DNA of 64,000 bases from NCBI RefSeq assembly GCF_041504345.1, contig NZ_CP167894.1:1302001-1366000 (forward strand), read 5' to 3'. The notes below the pieces were generated by a model. The model worked only from the letters and a program-made list of their open reading frames with translations. It was not told the DNA's origin and did not search any database. The DNA comes from Vibrio sp. BS-M-Sm-2. Its GTDB lineage: Bacteria > Pseudomonadota > Gammaproteobacteria > Enterobacterales > Vibrionaceae. A program made the translations under genes and the position numbers. Shown here in pieces: positions 48,198-57,500 of this stretch. Positions within the stretch are counted from its first letter, which is position 1; each line of letters opens with the position of its first letter.

Positions 48198-48641
48198 TTA
48201 GTAAACCGTATCAACCTTAACGTCTTTCTCCACCAGCCACTTCACAGTTTCACCGTCTCTCAGCTCAACCGCAACATCAACAGGCTTTTCGCTATCGATC
48301 TCTAACTGCCATACAAACGCCACTTCCCACTGAGTCTCGCTATGTGTTCTTAGATCAAGGTCGTCAGCCGTTACTAGCAAGGTATCTGCACCTTGCTTAA
48401 CGGTCACGCTCTCCACCGCAAGTGTTGCTGGTAGCTGTGAGTCTGACTCTAAGTAGATAGAACCGTGTAGTGTCTTATCTTGAGCTTCTCCAATCGTTGG
48501 CATCTTGTTGTGCCAAAGGTTGCTTTTCATTGTGACTGTTGCTGCAGATACTTCTACTTGATTATCTTGCTGCCATTCTACTTGCGGCGCAGAACAACCC
48601 GCTAATGCCACTACGCATGCGGCGAATGCTAATTTTTTCAT
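48198..48641 (-). CDS. Hypothetical lipoprotein
   Basis: The 147-residue protein starts MKKLAFAACVVALAGC, a signal peptide with the lipobox LAGC (Cys16), so lipidation by Lgt and LspA is expected. The mature part is acidic, with beta-type strands, and has no recognised domain. It lies 7 bases after arcB on the same strand and is probably translated from the arcB transcript. I do not recognise a family; a role linked to ArcB is a guess from position. Confidence 0.78.
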   Translation of the reverse strand: MKKLAFAACVVALAGCSAPQVEWQQDNQVEVSAATVTMKSNLWHNKMPTIGEAQDKTLHGSIYLESDSQLPATLAVESVTVKQGADTLLVTADDLDLRTHSETQWEVAFVWQLEIDSEKPVDVAVELRDGETVKWLVEKDVKVDTVY

Positions 48642-48648
48642 TATTCTT

Positions 48649-51018
48649 CTACCTTTGATTTAACCAACTCTTTAAGACTTCAATGTCATTCTGGTATTCG
48701 TTATTTATTTCATCAACCCAATCTGAAATGTTCTCCCACCACGCAGGCATATCTGGAGATTGAGCTTTCTGAGCCACTTGCTGGATACGTTTCAAACCAA
48801 TGGACCCTGCTGCACCTTTAATCTTATGTGCCTCGGAAACGATACTGGCTTTGTCTTTCGCGACCATGTTGGAGTTCAATATTTCCATATACTCCGGCAT
48901 CATATCTTCAAACATCACGATGCTATCCAAAACCGGTTTCGGCCCAACAATATCAACATAAGACTCTAGCATATCAATATCAAGTAAAGTGGTATCAACC
49001 GGTGAAAGAACAGGCTTACTCACGTCGACTTTATCAATGCTCTCAACCTTCTCCGTACCCGCTACTGTCTCAATTACCTCTGGCGCATCTTCGATCAGCT
49101 CGCTGATGACATCTTGGATTGCACGAACCGACAATGGTTTACTGATCGCTTCGTCCATGCCTTTCTGGAAGTACTCTTGCTTGTTATTCAATACGTTCGC
49201 CGTTAATGCAACCAAAGGCGGCAGCTGGCTGTATTTCTCACGGTAGTATTGGGCAATGTCGAAACCTGTCATATCTGGCAGTTGGATGTCCAGTAATACC
49301 AAGTCATAGTCTTCAGGGTTGAAAGCTATTTGCGCCTCTTTACCCGTCATCACTACTGTCACTTCATGGCCTAAGCTTTCAAGTAGAGAACGAGCCACCG
49401 TAATATTAAGCTCAATGTCTTCGACCATAAAGATCTTTAGATTTGATTGCTTTCTTGGTGTCTTAATCAATGCTTGAGTATCGTGATTAACAGGCACACG
49501 AATAGAAACCGTAAAGGTACTACCAAAACCCTCTTCACTGGTGACTTCAATGTGGCCATCCATCATATTGATCAGTTGTTGAGATACAGCAAGGCCAATA
49601 CCGGTACCAACGGCGTGTAGATTGTCCGTTCCCGATTTCACCTGATAGTACATCGCGAAGATTTTCTCGATTTCACTTTCAGGGATACCAATCCCGGTGT
49701 CTTCTACTTCCATCGTGATGTTAGCAAAGTCGCCATCAATGTCGGCGCTGACTGTCATCACTACACCACCATCTTTGGTGAACTTCATCGCGTTACTTAC
49801 AAGGTTCCACAGAACCTGTCTAAGACGAGTACCATCCACTTCAACGGCAGCAGGAAGATCAGACAATCGTTCTAGATCGAATCTCAATCCTTTTTGTTCG
49901 GCCATCAATGCAGAGATACTTTCAATCTCAACAACGAAATCTTCAAAGTTGATTGGGGTTGGGAATAGCTCAAGCTTACGACGGTCGAACTTATCCATAT
50001 CGATAATATCGTTAAAGATATTACCCAGTGTCACTGCGCTCACCTTGATGGTTTGCATCTGCTTGCGCTGTTCAGTGGTCAGTTGGCTATCGAGCAACAT
50101 TCGGCTCAAACCAATGATGCCGTTAAGCGGTGTTCTTAGCTCATGACTAATGGTTGAGATAAAGGTGGTCTTATCGCGACTGGCTTTCTCTAGCGACTCT
50201 TGGTGCTCTTTACGCTCGGTAATATCACGACCAAAACCCACTAAGCCCAAGTGACGGCCATCTTTACTGTAGAAAGGCACTTTACGCAGTTCGAAGTAAC
50301 TCTTACGTCCGTCAGGGTATTCAAGCCACTGGTCATAGGTCAGCGCTTGGTTGTCGGCAAATACTCTCTTGTCGGTTTCAACAACTTGCTGGGCAACCTC
50401 TTTGCTGTAGACATCCCAAGGCGTTAAGCCAACCAGTTCTTTTTCTGTTTTTCCGGTGAGCTCTTCCACCGCTCGGTTACAACCAGAAAACACACCATCT
50501 TCATTACGGTAGTAAATAAGGTCAGGAGAAGCATCGATAAACGAGCGCAATAGTGCCGTTCGCTCTGCCAGTTCAAGCTGAGTTCGCTCACGTTGGAACA
50601 CCTCGTTCTCAAGGTCGTACATCGCTTCTGCACGTGCTTCCTCCGCTTTTTCACGCTCTTCAATTTCTTGATTAAGCTTCTCAATATTGAGCTGCAATTT
50701 ATTGTTGAGCTCTTGGTCTCGCTCTCGCATGTCGCCAAGTTTAGAGACCAGTTTCGCTAGACGCTGACGAGACTCTTCCAACTGGTCAACGACCACCGAT
50801 AAGAAATAAACCGCCCAAGGCGTGATCACTAAGCCGAAGAAAACTGAACGGACAATGTCGATATCATCAACATTACCTTTAAGTGCGAGGGTAATGCCGA
50901 CTTGCACAACAACAGCGAGGGCAACAAGCGCTAAGGCGAGTAAGATAGAAAAGCGGACAATCCCCAGCTTTACGAGTAGATCCACGTAATACTGGGCAAG
51001 ATTTTTCATGGGTTTCAT
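48649..51018 (-). CDS. arcB: Hybrid sensor histidine kinase ArcB
   Basis: ArcB senses the quinone redox state and phosphorylates ArcA. The 789 residues contain two membrane helices (about 22-46 and 57-77), a coiled coil, a PAS domain (about 155-275), a kinase with His292 (TISHELRTPLNG), a receiver with Asp577 (YDLVLLDIQLP) and an HPt domain with His731 (EAHKIKGAAGS). Cys180 in the PAS domain is conserved (FSGCNRAV). Position 241, Cys in E. coli, is Tyr here (DGRKSYFELRK). Both cysteines are implicated in redox control in E. coli, so silencing may work differently. The gene precedes a lipoprotein gene. Confidence 0.97.
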   Translation of the reverse strand: MKPMKNLAQYYVDLLVKLGIVRFSILLALALVALAVVVQVGITLALKGNVDDIDIVRSVFFGLVITPWAVYFLSVVVDQLEESRQRLAKLVSKLGDMRERDQELNNKLQLNIEKLNQEIEEREKAEEARAEAMYDLENEVFQRERTQLELAERTALLRSFIDASPDLIYYRNEDGVFSGCNRAVEELTGKTEKELVGLTPWDVYSKEVAQQVVETDKRVFADNQALTYDQWLEYPDGRKSYFELRKVPFYSKDGRHLGLVGFGRDITERKEHQESLEKASRDKTTFISTISHELRTPLNGIIGLSRMLLDSQLTTEQRKQMQTIKVSAVTLGNIFNDIIDMDKFDRRKLELFPTPINFEDFVVEIESISALMAEQKGLRFDLERLSDLPAAVEVDGTRLRQVLWNLVSNAMKFTKDGGVVMTVSADIDGDFANITMEVEDTGIGIPESEIEKIFAMYYQVKSGTDNLHAVGTGIGLAVSQQLINMMDGHIEVTSEEGFGSTFTVSIRVPVNHDTQALIKTPRKQSNLKIFMVEDIELNITVARSLLESLGHEVTVVMTGKEAQIAFNPEDYDLVLLDIQLPDMTGFDIAQYYREKYSQLPPLVALTANVLNNKQEYFQKGMDEAISKPLSVRAIQDVISELIEDAPEVIETVAGTEKVESIDKVDVSKPVLSPVDTTLLDIDMLESYVDIVGPKPVLDSIVMFEDMMPEYMEILNSNMVAKDKASIVSEAHKIKGAAGSIGLKRIQQVAQKAQSPDMPAWWENISDWVDEINNEYQNDIEVLKSWLNQR

Positions 51019-51192
51019 TTAGCGCTCCATGCGATAAGACTAGCAACATTCTACCCTGTTTGAAGATAGGAGGTAAGCTAGCTACATCACACGCAGAAAG
51101 AGATCAGCGGCAATATCGCAGGTTAATCCAATTAATATAAATACCGAACAACCAAAACAGACAAAGGTGGACAAATCACCAATTTTATAGAG

Positions 51193-52944
51193 TTAGCGAA
51201 TTGAGGATGGATGCACCATAGAACGGTTTCGACCGTCAGATTTTGCTTGATACAGCGCACTGTCAGCCAAGGCAACAGCCGATTCCATTTCATCATCAGG
51301 TGTAGGAATGTAAGAGATAATACCAATGCTCACAGTGATGAATTCAGAGACTGTCGACTTCTCATGCGCAAGTTCCAATTTTAGGACTTCGTCATGAATA
51401 CGCTGCGCCACCAGCTGAGCACCGTCGGTCGTTGTATTTGGCAGAATAAAGCCGAACTCTTCGCCACCATAACGAGCCACACAATCAGATGAACGATTCA
51501 ACACCTGCTTAAATGCCTGCGAAACCTGAATCAAAGCATCATCACCTTGTTGGTGTCCGTAAAAATCGTTGTAGCCTTTAAAGAAGTCGATATCACACAA
51601 CATGATCGTCAGTGGTAACTTCTCACGCACATGATAATGCCACAGTGTAGAGAGCTGTTCGTCGAAACGGCGTCGGTTGGAAACCTGGGTCAAACTATCC
51701 ATAAAGCTGAGACGTTCAAGCTCAAGGTTGGCCTCTTCAAGCTTCTGCTCAGCGAGATAACGCTCGGTGATATCACGCGCCATGATCAAAACACCATTAG
51801 TACTGGATACTGGATCTCTAAACGGTGATTTCACGACATCGTACCAAGTGTATTCTCCATCACTAGAGACAACCTTATCGATATAGCGTAACGATTTACC
51901 ATGATGAAGCACTTGATGATCAGTGTCTGAGATACGCATATACATACTATTCGGCACGACATCTTGCAGGCGCTTACCCACTAGGTCACTGACCGCAGAG
52001 ATACCAAGCGCCGCCACAAACGGTTTATTACACGCTTGATAAACCATGTTTTCGTTGAAGATACCAATCGAGTCTGGGCTCGCTTCCAAGATGTTTTGCA
52101 ATATGGTGTCACGTTGCGCAAGTGCCACTTCGGTATCTTTACGCTTCTCCATTTCGCCACGCAATTTCTGCTGCATGTCATGCCAATCGGTCACATCATG
52201 ACTAATAGAGAGCGTGCCGATGGTTTCTCCATCTTGCGAGAGCAATACACTTTGATAAGTTTCGAGCAAACACCCTTTGCCGTCCTGATCGGTTGTCCAC
52301 GAACGCTCACTAACACGGCCTTTTAATGCACCACCAGAAACACTCAAGGTGCCCTCTTCCGGGCGACCGTGCCAAAATTTTTTAAACGAGCGATTACTCG
52401 CGACCAACTCACCCTTTTTATCTTTCACGTAGATCAGCTCAGACAAAGAATCCAACGCGGTACGAGCAACATTCAGTTCTCGAACTTCTTGGGACAGTTC
52501 TTCGTTAGTGTTTTTATAAGGTGAGGCGTGAATCATCCAAGCCTGCTTATTTCTAAAATGGATCTTACGACCGACCAAGTTGATCTTGAACGACTCAAAT
52601 TCAGAAAGCGCCCACAGGGAGACCTGCTCGAAGGCTCGAGAGTTAATGTGATTGGTTAAGTAGTGACGAAAGCTGTTCTCACTTTCCACAGTAGGAAAGC
52701 GAAAATTAACACCGATTTGGCGGATACCGAGCAACTGCATGGCTTGACGATTGGCATAGAGTATTTCGCCACTTCGAACATCAACAAAGTAGAGTGGCGA
52801 CGGGGTAGCAAGTAGAAGTGTTTCGATATGCGACTGATAACGAGAATAGAGATGCCAGCAGATGAGAGCAATCAGCAATACAACAACGATATAAATACCG
52901 TAGCCATACGCCCTGTCCCACAACCAAGTCATTACCAGTTCCAT
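51193..52944 (-). CDS. PAS-domain diguanylate cyclase (GGEEF)
   Basis: This inner-membrane enzyme makes cyclic di-GMP from two GTP. The 583 residues comprise one N-terminal membrane helix (about 15-34), three PAS-type domains (about 38-150, 155-270 and 285-400, the last ending in MARDITERYLAEQ) and a GGDEF domain from about 415. The active site is GGEEF (ARYGGEEFGFILPN), with LSFMDSLTQVSNRRRFDEQL at its start. No EAL domain is present. It lies 174 bases upstream of arcB on the same strand. The PAS signal is unknown. VpsR, in this window, is a possible receptor of the product. Confidence 0.92.
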   Translation of the reverse strand: MELVMTWLWDRAYGYGIYIVVVLLIALICWHLYSRYQSHIETLLLATPSPLYFVDVRSGEILYANRQAMQLLGIRQIGVNFRFPTVESENSFRHYLTNHINSRAFEQVSLWALSEFESFKINLVGRKIHFRNKQAWMIHASPYKNTNEELSQEVRELNVARTALDSLSELIYVKDKKGELVASNRSFKKFWHGRPEEGTLSVSGGALKGRVSERSWTTDQDGKGCLLETYQSVLLSQDGETIGTLSISHDVTDWHDMQQKLRGEMEKRKDTEVALAQRDTILQNILEASPDSIGIFNENMVYQACNKPFVAALGISAVSDLVGKRLQDVVPNSMYMRISDTDHQVLHHGKSLRYIDKVVSSDGEYTWYDVVKSPFRDPVSSTNGVLIMARDITERYLAEQKLEEANLELERLSFMDSLTQVSNRRRFDEQLSTLWHYHVREKLPLTIMLCDIDFFKGYNDFYGHQQGDDALIQVSQAFKQVLNRSSDCVARYGGEEFGFILPNTTTDGAQLVAQRIHDEVLKLELAHEKSTVSEFITVSIGIISYIPTPDDEMESAVALADSALYQAKSDGRNRSMVHPSSIR

Positions 52945-53035
52945 TTACTCTCAATCTATACCATAAAATCTGTGAGGGAAATGTTACCACTATTTGTTGG
53001 TTTTATCTGCTGTTACCTACAGTCACCCATTTCTA

Positions 53036-53989
53036 TTAATTGGCTGCGTTTAAAACAGGCAACGTGTACTCGAATGCAGAACCAGTTTTGATGCCTTGAG
53101 CACCGGTTTTATCGAGCGAACGGCCTATTTCAGTCATCGCTAACCATCGGTTCTCACACCATAAAGGAGAAAGTAACGTTGGGCGTCTCGCCGCTGAAGA
53201 AACACGGTGATAAACCACGTCCGCAGGCGTGCGTTGAATGATATCAGTCGCGATATCGATGTACTCTTCAAGGCTTGGGGCTTCTAGCTTTCCTGCCTTC
53301 CACGCCTTAGCCATGGTACTGCCCTCTACTATATGAAGGCCGTGCAGCTTAATACCATCGGTGCCAACGGCTAATACCTTGTCTAAGGTTTCAAGGTTAT
53401 CCGCTTTGGTTTCTTTTGGTAGGCCAACAATCAGATGAGTACACACCTTGATACCTAAAGCGCGTGCGCGTTGGGTGATCGTTTCATACACTGCAAAATC
53501 GTGGCCGCGGTTAATTCGCTTGAGGGTTTTATCATTGGCGGTTTGCAGGCCAAGCTCGAGCCAAATCTCATAGCCTTGTTTAACGTAGTCCGCTAACAGA
53601 TCCAACACCGCATCAGGCACACAGTCTGGTCGCGTGCCAACACAAAGACCAACGATCTCTGCACCGGGTGCTTTTAGCGCCTCTTCATACATATTCTTGA
53701 GCACTTGCACCTCAGCATAAGTGCTGGTGTACGCCTGAAAGTAAGCCAAATACTTCTTGGCACGAGCAATCTCACCCGCACGATCTTTTAGCTGGTCAGC
53801 AATACTTTGAATTTGAGTTTGTTCATCAGCAAAGGAAGCCACGTTACAAAACGTGCAACCTCCACGGCCAATTGTCCCGTCTCGGTTTGGGCAGCTGAAA
53901 CCACCGTGAAGCGTCAGCTTGTGGACTTTCTCGCCATAACGGCGTTGAAGATCTTGGCCGATAGTATTAACTAACTCATGTAATTGCAT
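53036..53989 (-). CDS. Radical SAM protein, YhcC/TIGR01212 family
   Basis: The 317-residue protein has the radical SAM cysteine cluster CPNRDGTIGRGGCTFC, with an insertion between the first and second Cys characteristic of the YhcC family. Further motifs are VGTRPDCVPD, ELGLQTANDKTLKRINRGH and GIKVCTHLIVGLPKE. The substrate is not established in the family. I start at the ATG 53989 (MQLHELVNTIG), where homology begins; the longer frame to 54106 is unlikely. It diverges from gltB, as yhcC does in E. coli. Confidence 0.88.
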   Translation of the reverse strand: MQLHELVNTIGQDLQRRYGEKVHKLTLHGGFSCPNRDGTIGRGGCTFCNVASFADEQTQIQSIADQLKDRAGEIARAKKYLAYFQAYTSTYAEVQVLKNMYEEALKAPGAEIVGLCVGTRPDCVPDAVLDLLADYVKQGYEIWLELGLQTANDKTLKRINRGHDFAVYETITQRARALGIKVCTHLIVGLPKETKADNLETLDKVLAVGTDGIKLHGLHIVEGSTMAKAWKAGKLEAPSLEEYIDIATDIIQRTPADVVYHRVSSAARRPTLLSPLWCENRWLAMTEIGRSLDKTGAQGIKTGSAFEYTLPVLNAAN

Positions 53990-54518
53990 ATTTTCAAAGC
54001 ACTCAAGTAAATAAGAATGAATATCAGTCTTTTTTTGAAAAAAATTACATCCCTGCAAAATTCGACCAATTAGTTTACTCAAGGCTTTTTGCGAGCAACC
54101 TAACAAATATCAATAAACATGCAAAAAATCTGCTCTATTTGCCTAATGTTGCACATTTGTTAGACATTAAATTCAAAATAAAACGAAAAAAATGGTCTAC
54201 ATGGTTCAACTTTCATTGCAATTCGCCTAAACAAAATTGTAGGATACTTACACATATTGGCTATTTTTGAGTATTTACTTACAACTAAAACTTGCTAATA
54301 AGTCGGTGATATCCATATCCCACCTATATAAACCACTAGTTTGTGGTTAAAAATAAACGGATATCACTAAGGATTGTTTTTCTCGCAATACTTTTCCTGC
54401 GAGATACGGAAAGGATTCAAACCGCCAGCATAGGCAGGTTTAGACCCATAAATATAAAAGGACAAGGCTGACTTTATACAAAGAAGTTGCGCCTAGATTT
54501 AACTGGAAGGATGTATCT
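53990..54518. other. Divergent region yhcC / gltB with structured leader
   Basis: A possible extended -10 (TGCTAATAA, 54293-54301) would start a gltB transcript near 54308. Downstream, at 54306-54441, lie three strong stem-loops described separately. The upstream part is AT-rich without coding signals. The gltB ribosome binding site is AAGGA shortly before 54519. Confidence 0.55.
54306..54441 (+). ncRNA. Structured 5' leader of gltB (candidate cis-regulatory RNA)
   Basis: GTGATATCC (54306-54314) pairs exactly with GGATATCAC (54359-54367) and encloses AACCAC/GTGGTT (54331-54348). CTCGCA (54382-54387) pairs with TGCGAG (54398-54403). AAACCGCC (54419-54426) pairs with GGC-A-GGTTT (54433-54441) with one bulge. 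No known riboswitch class is recognised. Confidence 0.45.
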
Positions 54519-57500
54519 ATGGTAGATCAAGAGCAGAACTCACAGGGTCTGTATACTCCTGAATTGGAGCATGACGCTTGTGGTATCGGTTTTGTTGCGC
54601 ATCTAAAGAATCGCAAATCTCATGATGTAGTAACTCAAGCACTCGATATGCTTGCACGTATGGAACACCGTGGCGGCCAAGGCTGCGATCCGTGTTCTGG
54701 TGATGGTGCAGGTATCCTGCTACAGAAGCCGCACGAATTCTTACTAGAAGAAGCCGTAAAGCTTGGAATTAAGCTGCCATCTTTTGAAAAATATGGTGTT
54801 GGTGTTGTACTTTTCCCTAAAGATGAACACAAACGTGCACAGTGTCGTGACATTCTAGAACGCAATGCACAACGCCTTGAATTAGAAGTTATCGGTTACC
54901 GTGAACTTCCAACTGACAATTCAATGATTGGTGCTGACCCACTAAGCACTGAACCTCAATTTGAACACGTATTTATTTCTGGCGGCCCTGGTATCACACC
55001 AGAAGAGCTTGAGCGTAAACTGTATGTTCTACGTAACTACACAGTTCGTGTATGCCTAGAAAGCGTTTCAAATATCGGTGATGACTTCTACATCAACTCT
55101 ATGTCTTACAAGACATTGGTGTACAAAGGTCAGCTAACAACTGAACAAGTTCCTCAGTACTTCCTAGACCTGCAAAATCCAACCATGGTGACAGCTCTAG
55201 CACTGGTACACTCTCGCTTCTCTACCAATACATTCCCACGTTGGCGTCTAGCTCAGCCTTTCCGTTACATCGCGCATAATGGCGAAATCAATACGGTTCG
55301 CGGCAACCTGAACTGGATGAAAGCACGTGAAGCGATCCTTGAATCGGATCTGTTTACACAAGCTGAAATCGACATGCTACTGCCTATCTGTCAGGAAGGT
55401 AGTTCGGATTCATCAAACTTCGATATGGCGCTTGAGCTACTTGTTCTTTCAGGTCGTACTCTGCCACACGCGTTGATGATGATGATCCCGGAAGCATGGC
55501 AAGAAAACAAAAACATGGATCCAACTCGTCGCGCGTTCTACCAGTACCACGCGAACGTTATGGAACCATGGGATGGCCCAGCATCTGTATGTTTCACCGA
55601 TGGTGTTCAAGTAGGTGCAACACTTGACCGTAACGGTCTGCGTCCTTCTCGCTACACAGTGACAAAAGACGACTTCCTAGTAATGGCGTCTGAGTCTGGT
55701 GTTGTTGAGATCGCACCTGAAAACGTTGAGTACCGTGGTCGTCTTCAGCCAGGTCGTATTTTTGTTGCTGACCTTGAGCAAGGCCGCATCATTTCTGATG
55801 AAGAAGTGAAAGACAGCATTGCTAAAGCACAACCTTACGAAAAGTGGGTTGAAGAGAACCTTCTGAGCCTGAAAAAGCTACCAGATGCGAGCAACGAATT
55901 TAGCCAACCTTCTCCAGAGAAACTTCTCCACAAACAGCAATCGTTTGGCGTGAGCTCTGAAGAAGTAAACGAAATTATTCTACCTCTTGCGAAAACAGGC
56001 TACGAGCCACTTTCTGCAATGGGGGCTGACTGGCCGCTAGCGATTCTTTCTCACCAATCGCAGCACCTTTCAAACTACTTCAAACAGTTGTTTGCACAAG
56101 TAACTAACCCGCCGATCGACCCGATTCGTGAGCGTATGGTTATGTCTCTGAACACTTACCTAGGTAAGGATCAGAACTTACTTGCTGAAACACCTGAGCA
56201 CTGTCAAAAAGTAGAACTTGAATCTCCAGTCCTGTCTAACTCTGAGTTAGAAAAACTGCGTGCAATCGATAACGAGCACCTTCAAGCGAAGACGCTGGAT
56301 ATCGTATTCCAAGCAAATGGCGACCAAGGTAAGTTAGAGCGCGCACTTAAGCGTATCTGCCAATATGCAGAAGACGCCGTGATTGATGGCTACTCTATCA
56401 TCCTACTGACTGACCGTGCGGTTAACTCTAACCACGCCGCTATTCCAGCAATGCTGGCGGTTGGCGCGGTTCACCACCACCTAATCCGTAAAGGCCTACG
56501 TGCTAAGTGTGACATCGTTGTTGAAACAGGTGATGCTCGTGAAACACACCACTTTGCAACGCTTATCGGTTACGGTGCAAACGCAGTTAACCCATACTTA
56601 GTTATTGAAACGATTGTTGAACTGCAACGTACGAAGAAGCTAGATCCAAACGTACACCCACGTGAGTTATTCGATAACTACCGTAAAGGTGTTAACGGCG
56701 GTCTACTTAAGATCTTCTCTAAGATGGGGATCTCTACGCTGCAGTCTTACCACGGTGCACAAATCTTTGAAGCACTTGGTGTTAGCAAATCAGTGGTTGA
56801 AAAATACTTCACAGGTACGGTTTCTCGTATCCAAGGTCTAACGATCGACGATATCGCGCGAGAAGTACTGGTTCGTCACCGTGTTGGTTACCCAGCTCGT
56901 GAAATCCCAGCTCAGATCCTTGATGTTGGTGGTGTTTACCAGTGGAAACAACGTGGTGAGAAACACTTATTCAACCCAGAAACGATTTCTCTACTTCAAG
57001 AGTCGACGCGTAACAAAGATTACGGTCAGTTCAAGAAGTACGCAAAAGCAGTCGATGATCAAGGCGACAACGCAGCAACGCTACGTAGCCAACTTGATTT
57101 CATCAAGAACCCTGCAGGCTCTATTCCTCTAGCAGAAGTAGAACCAATCGAGAACATCCTTAAGCGTTTCGCTACAGGCGCAATGAGCTTTGGTTCAATC
57201 TCGCATGAGGCTCACTCAACACTGGCTGTTGCAATGAACCGCATTGGCGCGAAATCAAACTCAGGTGAAGGTGGTGAAGATCCAGCACGTTTCGAACGTA
57301 AAGAAAACGGTGACTGGGAACGTTCAGCTATCAAACAGGTCGCTTCTGGTCGCTTTGGTGTAACGTCTTACTACCTATCTAACGCTGATGAGCTGCAAAT
57401 CAAGATGGCTCAAGGTGCGAAACCTGGTGAGGGTGGTCAATTACCTGGTGATAAGGTTGATGACTGGATCGGTGCAACGCGTCACTCGACTCCGGGCGTA

